Shown one piece after another: positions 13,638 to 20,137 of a stretch of DNA of 58,902 nt (its first letter is position 1; each line of letters begins with the position of its first letter). The stretch covers positions 1 through 58,902 of IMG/VR virus record IMGVR_UViG_3300005096_000055; one strand, given 5' to 3'. The notes beneath the pieces are model-generated. The model searched no databases. It worked only from the letters and a program-made list of their open reading frames with translations, and had not been told where the DNA came from. This DNA comes from a virus. A program made the translations under genes and the position numbers.

Positions 13638-13703
13638 GGTAGGGGGTGCGCGCCGTTTAAGCTGGCGGGTTCATAACCGTTGTCGGAAGGCGGCCCCCGT
13701 ACC
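13638..13703 (+). ncRNA. tRNA-like structured RNA, 66 nt
   Basis: Closing helix GGTA-GGGGG with CCCCC-TACC (one bulged G at 13699), hairpin CGCC/GGCG (13651-13667) and a possible T-like arm CCGTT-GTCGGAA-GGCGG directly beside the closing helix. The centre GGTTCATAACC resembles a Met (CAT) anticodon loop but there is no room for a full arm. Contains TTAAGCTGG, like the segment at 13115. Confidence 0.4.
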
Positions 13704-13710
13704 AACGCCC

Positions 13711-13782
13711 ACCAGGCTCTTCTAACTGGCAAGATGCTAGGTCCTGACCCTGGCGATCGAGGTTCGAGTCCTTGGCCCGGTG
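13711..13782 (+). tRNA. tRNA-Gln-like (CTG) with C33
   Basis: Acceptor ACCAGGC/GCCCGGT (one A-C mismatch), D loop with conserved A14, G18, G19 and A21, T arm CGAGG-TTCGAGT-CCTTG, G73. Anticodon stem CTAGG/CCTGG with loop TCCTGAC, which reads CTG but has C where U33 is almost universal. Confidence 0.7.
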
Positions 13783-13787
13783 CTCAT

Positions 13788-13858
13788 TCCGGGGTCGGCT
13801 AATGGCAAGCCGCGGGTCCTTGGAGCCCGCTATCAAGGTTCGAACCCTTGCCCCGGAG
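13788..13858 (+). tRNA. tRNA-Gln-like (TTG) with C33
   Basis: Acceptor TCCGGGG/CCCCGGA with the U1-A72 pair and G73 typical of tRNA-Gln, D stem GGCT/AGCC, T arm CAAGG-TTCGAAC-CCTTG. Anticodon loop CCTTGGA reads TTG but again has C33; GCGGG/CCCGC would instead give a 9-base loop containing TGG (Pro-like). Confidence 0.75.
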
Positions 13859-13881
13859 CCAACTACGAAGGAATAGCACAC

Positions 13882-14193
13882 ATGACATTCAACTACCTCA
13901 TCGTTGATGGCTATGAACGCGTTGCAAGCCACACGGAACATGAGTGGGGGAGATACAACAGCCACGTCATCCAGACGAACAGTGAGTCAGCATTCAAGGG
14001 CATCTGCTGCATCGACAGGAAGGCAGATGTGGTCGCGACGGTGTGTGATGCAGCACTTACCGGGGTGTCATGGAGCATGCTGAGGGATTATTGGCTACCA
14101 GTGAAGCGCATCGAGGTCGTGTTCGCCAACTGTGGATGCCTACTGGATGCTGCTGAGGCCTTCGCTGATCTCGATGGTGACTGTGGCAGGTAA
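13882..14193 (+). CDS. Phage protein of unknown function
   Basis: 103 residues starting MTFNYLIVDGYERVASHTEH after GAAGGA. An upstream in-frame extension would run into the tRNA-Gln gene and is rejected. Several cysteines (GICCIDRK, VCDAAL, NCGCLLD) without a clear zinc spacing. Ends 54 bases inside the convergent minus-strand gene. Confidence 0.7.
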   Translation: MTFNYLIVDGYERVASHTEHEWGRYNSHVIQTNSESAFKGICCIDRKADVVATVCDAALTGVSWSMLRDYWLPVKRIEVVFANCGCLLDAAEAFADLDGDCGR

Positions 14194-14421
14194 GCCACCG
14201 ACGAGGTAGCGGCTGTTGTTGAGATCAGTGCAGTAGACGGTGAGTGATGAAGTATCCTGGTGGAGATCGATCGTGGCAACACGATCTACGTCAGTGTGGC
14301 GGTTGATGAGCTCGAGGAGCTTGGTGCGGTTCTCGTCGGTGAGGAACCTCATGTGGGAGTGAGAGATGAGGCCCTTGTTCAGCCGGCCGTTTTCATCCTC
14401 GAGGGGTCGATCGCTTGTCAA
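14140..14421 (-). CDS. Phage protein of unknown function (last gene of the minus-strand chain)
   Basis: 93 residues from a TTG that overlaps the previous stop (TTGA) with AGAAGG upstream. The helical LTDENRTKLLELINRHTDVD is followed by beta strands (RVATIDLHQDTSSLTVYCTD). No family recognised. Its 3' end overlaps the plus-strand gene 13882-14193. Confidence 0.65.
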   Translation of the reverse strand: MTSDRPLEDENGRLNKGLISHSHMRFLTDENRTKLLELINRHTDVDRVATIDLHQDTSSLTVYCTDLNNSRYLVGGLPATVTIEISEGLSSIQ

Positions 14422-14660
14422 GTCACTGCCTTCTCTGCTCGCTGTGCAAAGTACCTTAGCGCCGATTTGAACTGGTTGGTAGTGATGTCGGGTGGGAGTA
14501 GCTTTTGGGCGGCTTCGACGATGCGATCGTAGTCGTATTGGCCGACTTCATCAAAGCTCTCCCATCCCTGGGTCTCAGTCCAGTCCTCGAATGCCGACCA
14601 CAGCAGTTGGGTTGCCATGGTGTTGAGGTTCCTTTCGAGTTCACGTTCTTCCATCATCAT
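14418..14660 (-). CDS. Small helical phage protein
   Basis: 80 residues. The start is placed at the first of three ATGs, which overlaps the upstream stop as ATGA. Helical and charged (FEDWTETQGWESFDEVGQYD, LPPDITTNQFKSALRYFAQR). No family recognised. Confidence 0.65.
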   Translation of the reverse strand: MMMEERELERNLNTMATQLLWSAFEDWTETQGWESFDEVGQYDYDRIVEAAQKLLPPDITTNQFKSALRYFAQRAEKAVT

Positions 14661-14950
14661 CTCTTCACCCAATTCCCTTGATCATCGACAGCCGCTTGAC
14701 ATGCCTCACCGAACTCTTCGCCCAGGATCGCAAGCCACTCGAAGGCTGTGTGATGCTGGGATCCCCACTTGTGCTCTTGTGAGAGCCGTTCCATCTGGAC
14801 CAGGGTCATGGCAGTGCGGTGAGCGTTGGTTTGCTCACCAATGCCGTTGTAGAGTAAGGTTGAGCCTTGCTCGAGGTCGGTGAGTATGGCAATCGCAACT
14901 GCGGCTACCTGGACGAGCTCGTCTTTGAAGTCCTGGTTCGCTTCACTCAT
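14657..14950 (-). CDS. MazG-like nucleotide pyrophosphohydrolase-like protein
   Basis: 97 residues. MERLSQEHKWGSQHHTAFEW followed by LAILGEEFGEACQAA is very like the short MazG-type proteins of phages, with EExxE at 78-82 as the metal-binding glutamates. Such enzymes hydrolyse (d)NTPs or alarmone-type nucleotides. It is shorter than full MazG and the second metal-binding half is not obvious, so activity is uncertain. ATGA-coupled on both sides. Confidence 0.75.
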   Translation of the reverse strand: MSEANQDFKDELVQVAAVAIAILTDLEQGSTLLYNGIGEQTNAHRTAMTLVQMERLSQEHKWGSQHHTAFEWLAILGEEFGEACQAAVDDQGNWVKR

Positions 14951-15159
14951 GCTCGCACCTCACTGCCTTCTAGCTTCACTGCTGGCATCACTTCTCGGGT
15001 CTCAATCCACACAGCCCGGATGAAGCCATGGGGGTTGAGCCTGAGTGCCCATGATTTGGCAGCCTTCTCGGCTGTAGTGATGTCCTTTTTCCCGTACCTC
15101 GTGACCTTGCCCTTGTAGTTCTCGATGCACAGGGTTACTTCCAGCTTCATCTTGCTCAT
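14947..15159 (-). CDS. Small phage protein
   Basis: 70 residues (MSKMKLEVTLCIENYKGKVT...). Beta-alpha-beta pattern with a basic helix (TTAEKAAKSWALRL). Start at the ATGA overlap; a longer in-frame start lies inside the previous gene. Function unknown. Confidence 0.7.
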   Translation of the reverse strand: MSKMKLEVTLCIENYKGKVTRYGKKDITTAEKAAKSWALRLNPHGFIRAVWIETREVMPAVKLEGSEVRA

Positions 15160-15440
15160 GGCCGGCCTTTCCATACGCACACATAGCAGTACTCAGTGTG
15201 CGGGACATTTCCCCGTCGCTTGATGCCCCTGGTGCACTTGAATCGATACAGCGGCTCACTACCCAGCACTGCTACGAGCATGTGGTCTATGTCTCCACTA
15301 AGCCGCTTCTGGATCTCCCTCTGTATCGATCCAACGCTCACCTGCCGCCTTCGTGCATTGCTCACCACACTTGCCAGGCTCGGCTCGAGCCAGCTCGAGA
15401 TCATCATGACGTACTTCTCTGCTGCTTCCCTGTTGATCAT
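15156..15440 (-). CDS. Small phage protein
   Basis: 94 residues, helical first half (NREAAEKYVMMISSWLEPSL), basic middle (NARRRQVSVGSIQREIQKRL), C-terminal cysteines (FKCTRG...EYCYVCVW) that may form a weak zinc knuckle. ATGA-coupled. Confidence 0.7.
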   Translation of the reverse strand: MINREAAEKYVMMISSWLEPSLASVVSNARRRQVSVGSIQREIQKRLSGDIDHMLVAVLGSEPLYRFKCTRGIKRRGNVPHTEYCYVCVWKGRP

Positions 15441-15682
15441 TCCCCCATTGCCTTTCTGTAGGGCCTCGAGAACACTGCACCGCCGTACTGGTCGAGGAAC
15501 GTGACCTCGGCTGACTTGGCTGCAAGCTCAGCAGCCTCAGCTACCTTGAGCGGCACCCTCTTGATTCCTGTGTGCTCCGGGTACTCGAGGTACCACTTGC
15601 CGGCCCTGTCATACCTGACGACCTCGGCCTCAGCGATCAGCGTCACTGCATGGACGACTCTCTCGAGGCTTGGATCGCTCAT
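15437..15682 (-). CDS. Small phage protein
   Basis: 81 residues (MSDPSLERVVHAVTLIAEAE...). Start chosen at the ATGA overlap. A beta segment (VRYDRAGKWYLEYPEHTG) and an alanine-rich helix. No domain recognised. Confidence 0.7.
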   Translation of the reverse strand: MSDPSLERVVHAVTLIAEAEVVRYDRAGKWYLEYPEHTGIKRVPLKVAEAAELAAKSAEVTFLDQYGGAVFSRPYRKAMGE

Positions 15683-15903
15683 TTGACTATCCATCCGAAC
15701 TCTCCTTGTCTACTCTTGCCTTCAAGCTCCCTATGGCGCCGGCAAGCGCAAAGAGGCGCCCTGTTCTCACATCCACCCCTCGAGGCGCACCCCCAATGGG
15801 GAACTCCGTAGTAGCCATTGCACACAGGGCAGAAGTGCATGGTGGATACATGAGATGGAAAGCTTGTGTTCTGGTAGACATGGACAGGTTCGTTCCTACT
15901 CAT
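15679..15903 (-). CDS. Cysteine-rich zinc-binding-like protein
   Basis: 74 residues with CPVC and, further on, C-x5-C, CAC and nearby histidines (HWGCASRGGCENRAPLCAC), enough ligands for one or two zinc sites. Start at an ATGA overlap. Function unknown; one of several tiny zinc-ribbon-like proteins here. Confidence 0.7.
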   Translation of the reverse strand: MSRNEPVHVYQNTSFPSHVSTMHFCPVCNGYYGVPHWGCASRGGCENRAPLCACRRHRELEGKSRQGEFGWIVK

Positions 15904-16124
15904 TTGACACTCCATTCTGGCAACATCTGAACCACCCTCATTGAGCTGCAATTGTGGTCGATATGGCGCTCACCGTCATCACACTCAACGTAAATGGCCC
16001 TGTCATTGAATGCAAGGTTGAGGATGTAGTCGAGTGCTGCTTCGTTGAGGGGTTGGTTGTTCTCGATGTGGTCATACATCACATCGAGAAGCCCGTCGCG
16101 CATATCGTCGTAGTTGATGGTCAC
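15900..16124 (-). CDS. Small acidic phage protein
   Basis: 74 residues from a GTG overlapping the previous stop (GTGA). Helical (MRDGLLDVMYDHIENNQPLN), then a Cys/His-containing strand (YVECDDGERHIDHNCSSM). Function unknown. Confidence 0.7.
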   Translation of the reverse strand: MTINYDDMRDGLLDVMYDHIENNQPLNEAALDYILNLAFNDRAIYVECDDGERHIDHNCSSMRVVQMLPEWSVK

Positions 16125-16363
16125 TTTGATGCCTCAAGCTCTTCGATGGTGGCTACGAGCTCAATGCAGCGCCTCTCGGCATCATCACACCAGCGCTTCC
16201 AATCATCACGCTCCATTGCAAGACGCTTGATCTTATTCGGCCACCACGCCAAGCGGATACGCTGCTTCAGGAAGAACCAGTTGTCGCGTAGGCGCACTGA
16301 TAGGCGGTTGCGCTTTGGTGGTGGTCCCGGGTTACAGGTTGCTGTTTCGTCTTGGTCACTCAT
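16121..16363 (-). CDS. Small basic coiled-coil-like protein
   Basis: 80 residues. Basic and tryptophan-rich middle (RLRDNWFFLKQRIRLAWWPN) followed by a heptad-like helix (DDAERRCIELVATIEELEAS). Overlaps the previous gene by 8 bases. Function unknown. Confidence 0.7.
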   Translation of the reverse strand: MSDQDETATCNPGPPPKRNRLSVRLRDNWFFLKQRIRLAWWPNKIKRLAMERDDWKRWCDDAERRCIELVATIEELEASK

Positions 16364-16577
16364 CTTCGCTCTCCAATCTGAGACGTTTCACTTTGCGTTT
16401 GCTCAACCGATCCCAATGCTGCCACTCAGCAGATGAACATCTCCACCACCGTCCACAAGAACACTGACGGACCTCTCCAAGCCAGCCGCGATTTCTCCAA
16501 TCGCCCATGAACTCCCCAAGCGTGCCAGCCTCCCTGCATTCCGAGGCGCGGTGTGGGGTGATGATCCTGTCACTCAC
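16356..16577 (-). CDS. Small basic phage protein
   Basis: 73 residues from a GTG start (GTGA overlap). Trp-rich, with one CSC and a very basic C-terminus (RLSKRKVKRLRLESEDE). May bind nucleic acid; no family recognised. Confidence 0.65.
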   Translation of the reverse strand: MSDRIITPHRASECREAGTLGEFMGDWRNRGWLGEVRQCSCGRWWRCSSAEWQHWDRLSKRKVKRLRLESEDE

Positions 16578-16789
16578 GATGGTTCCTTTGGTTTGCCATC
16601 ACACCAACAAGGATCTCCTGTAGCTGTTGTAACGATCCACGGAATCCCTTTCCACGAATTCGTTCCGCCGATGATGTGTCCAGAGACATTCCCGTGAACA
16701 CATTGCTCGACTGGAGCGAACAACCCTTCGACTTGCTGCTCAAAGCGTTCACGGTCCCGTTCTGGTCCAACATATTCGTACAGGGTCAT
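16574..16789 (-). CDS. Small phage protein (MTLYEYVG...)
   Basis: 71 residues, ATGA-coupled. Begins MTLYEYVGPERDRERFEQQV and ends in a CWCDGKPK segment. Its first four residues match those of its upstream neighbour (MTLYQLEL), hinting at a local duplication or a conserved start. Confidence 0.7.
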   Translation of the reverse strand: MTLYEYVGPERDRERFEQQVEGLFAPVEQCVHGNVSGHIIGGTNSWKGIPWIVTTATGDPCWCDGKPKEPS

Positions 16790-17040
16790 ACTGCCTCCTC
16801 GTCAAATGGCATGAGTGCCATCTTCACGAATGAACATGGGCCGATTTGGATGAACGCTGTGCAGCGGTCACTGTTGCCGTAGACCAAGTTGCCTCCATGC
16901 GACTTGCACACTGTCATGAACCCGTATGGATCAACTTCGACAGCAACAAGGTCGGCCTCACAACAGCCGTTGGCTGATGGAATGATGAGGCATGATTTCG
17001 ATTCAGTTTTACTGAGCAGTTCGAGTTGGTACAGGGTCAT
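16786..17040 (-). CDS. Small phage protein (MTLYQLEL...)
   Basis: 84 residues starting at an ATG with GGGAGG 5 bases upstream. Beta-rich with several cysteines (SKSCLIIPSANGCCEADLVA). A longer in-frame start is rejected because the small gene 17037-17180 occupies that stretch and couples by ATGA. Confidence 0.7.
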   Translation of the reverse strand: MTLYQLELLSKTESKSCLIIPSANGCCEADLVAVEVDPYGFMTVCKSHGGNLVYGNSDRCTAFIQIGPCSFVKMALMPFDEEAV

Positions 17041-17180
17041 GTTCGCCTCCCACACTTCCGGTGCCGCCACCGTCCAACTGTCAACCGGTGCCAACGCTGC
17101 CACCGCGTTTCATCCTCCCGGGCGATCATGTGGAAACAGCCGCCTGTACGTTTGATGCTCGTGAACCGTTCGGTGCTCAC
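17037..17180 (-). CDS. 47-residue basic protein
   Basis: Short frame from a GTG overlapping the previous stop (GTGA) to a TGA overlapping the next start (ATGA), so it fills the chain exactly. Very basic, Trp/Arg-rich C-terminus (RWQRWHRLTVGRWRHRKCGR). May bind nucleic acid. Support is the perfect double overlap. Confidence 0.6.
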   Translation of the reverse strand: MSTERFTSIKRTGGCFHMIAREDETRWQRWHRLTVGRWRHRKCGRRT

Positions 17181-17383
17181 GAGTCACCCCCGTCATCGCC
17201 GTTCACCAGTGCTTCCAGCAATTCGCGTCTCGTCGTCCGATTCAGCACCTCGACGCCATCGAGCATCAATAACCAGATATTCACAGAATCCCACCGATCC
17301 CGCACGACGATGTAGTCGGTGCCGACGACCTCATACACCCCTTCTCCCGCGTTCCTCAATTTCGGGATTCGCGCCTGGGTCAC
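17177..17383 (-). CDS. Small phage protein
   Basis: 68 residues from a GTG start. A beta segment (GVYEVVGTDYIVVRDRWDSV) and a helix (TTRRELLEALVNG). Directly upstream is a 10-codon frame (17380-17412, MLVALNGGDS) that couples to it by GTGA and could be a leader peptide. Function unknown. Confidence 0.65.
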   Translation of the reverse strand: MTQARIPKLRNAGEGVYEVVGTDYIVVRDRWDSVNIWLLMLDGVEVLNRTTRRELLEALVNGDDGGDS

Positions 17384-17437
17384 GAGTCACCGCCATTCAA
17401 TGCGACTAACATGCCTTCATAGTTTTGTCCATGGCGA

Positions 17438-17563
17438 CTATATGCGAGTAGGCTTCCACGCACGCCACGATCCCTGCCGCTTCCACAGGTGTTTCCCTTG
17501 ACTGCACATGATCTCCCTCCACTTCCCCTTGAACCACTCAACGACCCATGCAACCATCGTCAT
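17438..17563 (-). CDS. 41-residue basic Trp-rich protein
   Basis: MTMVAWVVEWFKGKWREIMC and a basic tail with HLWKRQGSWRAWK. Start at the ATGA overlap; the longer in-frame extension is a shadow of the upstream gene. Amphipathic and possibly membrane-associated. Confidence 0.6.
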   Translation of the reverse strand: MTMVAWVVEWFKGKWREIMCSQGKHLWKRQGSWRAWKPTRI

Positions 17564-17766
17564 TTGGAGTACACCTCGAGCTCGTCGAACTGACTCTCGT
17601 TCCACACGATCATCGCCCTCACCGGCCGGCAAGCTGATGGACGGTGGTACGACTTGTTCAGGAGCTCCACGTACTCACAGTTCGAGTCATCCTCGATCGA
17701 TACCATGATGGAGCGGTGGACCTTGCAGTAGTTCAGGCTTGTGTTCGTGAGTCCCTGGAGCCTCAT
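17560..17766 (-). CDS. Small phage protein
   Basis: 68 residues, ATGA-coupled. Polar with scattered cysteines (LNYCKVHRS, SNCEYVELL, SACRPVRAM). No domain recognised. Confidence 0.65.
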   Translation of the reverse strand: MRLQGLTNTSLNYCKVHRSIMVSIEDDSNCEYVELLNKSYHRPSACRPVRAMIVWNESQFDELEVYSK

Positions 17767-18134
17767 GTGCTCACCCTGGCAGCTGCATCAAGCTCGACAA
17801 GCCTCAACCACGAACTCGTGATTGGCTCTGAGCCAGCCGTAGCTCCCCACTCAGCTAGCCACACACCAACGTTCTGATGCATCGTGTACTGCCCACCCTT
17901 ATAGCCCTCCATGACCGTATCGAGCGCACCCTCGAGGACCTTGACCATGGCACCAATAGATGCGGTGGCCGGCTGCACTGCCAACTCCTCGTAGTAACCG
18001 CGGTACGTGTACGCATCGTTGAACCCGTACTTGGTAACAGCATCCTGAGGGAGTCCCTTGAGTGCTTCGATCAGCTTCCCAAGACACATTGCCTCATACA
18101 TGCTCGTATCCCACTGGTTCGCTTCGTTACTCAT
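17763..18134 (-). CDS. Conserved phage protein (RGYYEELA family)
   Basis: 123 residues. The core GKLIEALKGLPQDAVTKYGF, then YRGYYEELAVQPATASIGAM, is typical of a phage family I recognise by its SYRGYYxELA motif but cannot assign a function. The start overlaps the upstream stop by 8 bases; a start four codons upstream is less likely. Confidence 0.75.
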   Translation of the reverse strand: MSNEANQWDTSMYEAMCLGKLIEALKGLPQDAVTKYGFNDAYTYRGYYEELAVQPATASIGAMVKVLEGALDTVMEGYKGGQYTMHQNVGVWLAEWGATAGSEPITSSWLRLVELDAAARVST

Positions 18135-18474
18135 GATTCGCTCCATTCGTATTCGTCAGGTACTCGACCAACTCGCTGTTGTCCTGCAACAGCGCAATCA
18201 GCCTTGGTGTCAAGCAACCAACAAGGTCTTCTTCGGTCAGCTCGAGATCACGGATCCCGGCATCCTGCCAGATGCAGTGCATGGCCTCATGGAGCAACGT
18301 GTCGCGGATCACCGGTTCAGCGACTTCATCATCGATGGTGATGGTGAGTGTCGAGTGGTTGGTGTGGCCGAACAGCGACCTTGCTGCTTTGGCGGACTCA
18401 ACCATCGATTCTTTTCGGCTGTAGACAACGGCATATGCCGTTGCCCCAACCGAGATCTCACTAGGCCTCTGCAT
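18127..18474 (-). CDS. HEXXH metallopeptidase-like protein
   Basis: 115 residues with H62-E63-x-x-H66 in DTLLHEAMHCIWQDAG, the zinc-metalloprotease signature seen in SprT/ImmA-like phage proteins. A later acidic helix may supply the third ligand. It could cleave a host or phage regulator; the substrate is unknown. Good GAAGGGAAG ribosome-binding site. Confidence 0.75.
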   Translation of the reverse strand: MQRPSEISVGATAYAVVYSRKESMVESAKAARSLFGHTNHSTLTITIDDEVAEPVIRDTLLHEAMHCIWQDAGIRDLELTEEDLVGCLTPRLIALLQDNSELVEYLTNTNGANHE

Positions 18475-18619
18475 GGAATCTTCCCTTCTTCACAAGCGCC
18501 CAGGCGCCTTTCTTATGGCCGACCGGATTCCATGCAGCACCACACTCACCACAGATCCAATCGAAGTCCTTGAGGCCCAACCTCCAGCCTCTCACAAGGA
18601 AATGGCGATGGTCGCTCAT
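18461..18619 (-). CDS. 52-residue zinc-knuckle-like protein
   Basis: Short frame starting at an ATGA overlap with the upstream gene and ending 14 bases inside the next. Contains WICGECGAAWNPVGHKK, half a zinc ribbon (CGEC plus a possible His). Function unknown. Confidence 0.65.
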   Translation of the reverse strand: MSDHRHFLVRGWRLGLKDFDWICGECGAAWNPVGHKKGAWALVKKGRFHAEA

Positions 18620-18861
18620 GGCCATTGCCCTGTCGCTGTGAAGCTGAGGTCCCGGATCCTTGGGTCGAAGATCGTGACAACGCAGCCATCGGTTGGTGGA
18701 AGCAGCTCCATCCTCACGATTCTCAGCATCCTGAGTGCCTCCTCATTGTCGGGGCGTTTGCCAAAAGTGGCCTCGAGGCGCTTGAGCGCTTCATCAAGGC
18801 CATTGCGGAACCACTCAAAGGCTTCAACGGACGGTATGTTCTTGAGATCGATGTCGCTCAT
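18616..18861 (-). CDS. Small helical phage protein
   Basis: 81 residues (MSDIDLKNIPSVEAFEWFRN...). Helical with a charged middle (LDEALKRLEATFGKRPDNEE). Start at the ATGA overlap. Function unknown. Confidence 0.7.
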   Translation of the reverse strand: MSDIDLKNIPSVEAFEWFRNGLDEALKRLEATFGKRPDNEEALRMLRIVRMELLPPTDGCVVTIFDPRIRDLSFTATGQWP

Positions 18862-19241
18862 GGCCTTGGGCCTACCCACTGCGTTGGATCATTCCTGTTG
18901 CTGATGGCACGCCGAGTGTCTCCACGGACTGCATCGCGCATCTTGCCAAGGTCCCATGCCAGCCGGCGAATGAATGTAGCAAGGTCGCGAGAAGTGGCCA
19001 CGGACTCGAGGTCTGTTCCGTCCGCTTCACACATATCGGCATCGTGCTCAAGCAGCATGGCAACGTGATCGAGCTTGAAGATCCTTCCTCTTCCAGGAAC
19101 GAGGTTCTTGACTCGGTTGGTCTGTTGCTCGAGCCGGTTGACCTTCCGTGTCAGGTACCTCACTCGCCGCCTAAGTTCATCGATCTCCTCGTCACAGTTG
19201 ATCACTTCCACTTTGGTCGCTTCATCCATGTCCTTGCTCAC
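18858..19241 (-). CDS. Coiled-coil phage protein
   Basis: 127 residues from a GTG overlapping the previous stop. Residues about 20-48 (EEIDELRRRVRYLTRKVNRL) form a clear heptad coiled coil; the rest is helical and charged. Probably oligomeric. Function unknown. Confidence 0.7.
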   Translation of the reverse strand: MSKDMDEATKVEVINCDEEIDELRRRVRYLTRKVNRLEQQTNRVKNLVPGRGRIFKLDHVAMLLEHDADMCEADGTDLESVATSRDLATFIRRLAWDLGKMRDAVRGDTRRAISNRNDPTQWVGPRP

Positions 19242-19531
19242 TTTCTCGTATCCCATACTGCGTACACGCTGACCAAACAGCCGCGCTCCTTGTCTTGATA
19301 CACACCGGTCACGAGCGAGTCGCACTCACTCTCACCGATGATCGCCTGTATGCCATCCTGTATATGCGCATCGAACCGGCTCAGTGACTTCGTGATGTTC
19401 TCGAACCAGTACCTGCTCTTGCCGAACTCATCCCATGGCATCTCGATGACACGATCGACCTTCCTGCCGGTCCTGAGCTCATTGATGCCGATATCGGTGA
19501 TGATCATCGCTCGCGTCTTCTTGATCACCAT
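19238..19531 (-). CDS. Phage protein of unknown function
   Basis: 97 residues (MVIKKTRAMIITDIGINELR...). Mixed alpha/beta, ending in a beta pair (GCLVSVYAVWDTRK). The start is placed at the ATG sharing a base with the previous stop (TGATG); a GTG one codon upstream is equally possible. Confidence 0.65.
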   Translation of the reverse strand: MVIKKTRAMIITDIGINELRTGRKVDRVIEMPWDEFGKSRYWFENITKSLSRFDAHIQDGIQAIIGESECDSLVTGVYQDKERGCLVSVYAVWDTRK

Positions 19532-19629
19532 CACTTCACCACAGCAATCGTCAATGCCACAATCCCAACCACTGACACCGCATAGATCACAGCCACGATC
19601 AGCTTGTGCTTCATTGGTTCACTCAGCAT
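19531..19629 (-). CDS. Tiny single-span membrane protein
   Basis: 32 residues: a short polar N-terminus (MLSEPMKHK) and one membrane helix (LIVAVIYAVSVVGIVALTIA). Starts 11 bases inside the upstream gene. Could affect the membrane during infection; function unknown. Confidence 0.6.
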   Translation of the reverse strand: MLSEPMKHKLIVAVIYAVSVVGIVALTIAVVK

Positions 19630-19828
19630 GGAAATGGCTCGGCTGTGGGTTGGTTGGCTTCTCGGTTGGGTTGTCCCATGCCCACCCACAGACGATGCAG
19701 CGGTAGCGAGCTGGGATCCATTGATCGTCGGTGATCCATGTGGCTTGTGAGTCGCGCACAGCGTCATGGCCACCCTTGCAGGGATCATCGAGTGCTTTGG
19801 GCAGCTTGATTGGCTTGGTATTCGTCAT
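19619..19828 (-). CDS. Small zinc-ribbon-like protein
   Basis: 69 residues. Cys17 and H21 early and CIVC late (RYRCIVCGWAWDNP) suggest one zinc site. ATGA-coupled. Function unknown. Confidence 0.7.
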   Translation of the reverse strand: MTNTKPIKLPKALDDPCKGGHDAVRDSQATWITDDQWIPARYRCIVCGWAWDNPTEKPTNPQPSHFHAE

Positions 19829-20136
19829 AGCTCTGGATCCGCTGCTACGTCCTCGAGCTCAGCCGGAAGTGCACCATCTTCCCAGGTTGTTCCCCATACG
19901 GTCGTCCATCTTGTGACTGTTCGCGACTGGACTGTCATAGGTAAGCAGTTTCTCCGTGTATATGCGTTGCGTGCCTTGTCCCATTGCGCTGCTGCTCTTG
20001 TTGCAACATCGAAGTTCACCTTCGGGTAGATGTGCCTTGGGCCAGAGTGGTTGCCGGCACAGATGATGCGATACTCGTCTTCTTTGCCAACAGTTGTGTT
20101 GGCACTGGAGACGATAACCCTTTCGCTTTCAGCCAT
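19825..20136 (-). CDS. Phage protein of unknown function
   Basis: 103 residues with AAGGGGG upstream of the ATG, two bases after the rtcB stop. Beta-rich N-terminus (ERVIVSSANTTVGKEDEYRI) and a basic middle (QWDKARNAYTRRNCLPM). No family recognised. Confidence 0.7.
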   Translation of the reverse strand: MAESERVIVSSANTTVGKEDEYRIICAGNHSGPRHIYPKVNFDVATRAAAQWDKARNAYTRRNCLPMTVQSRTVTRWTTVWGTTWEDGALPAELEDVAADPEL

Positions 20137-20137
20137 T

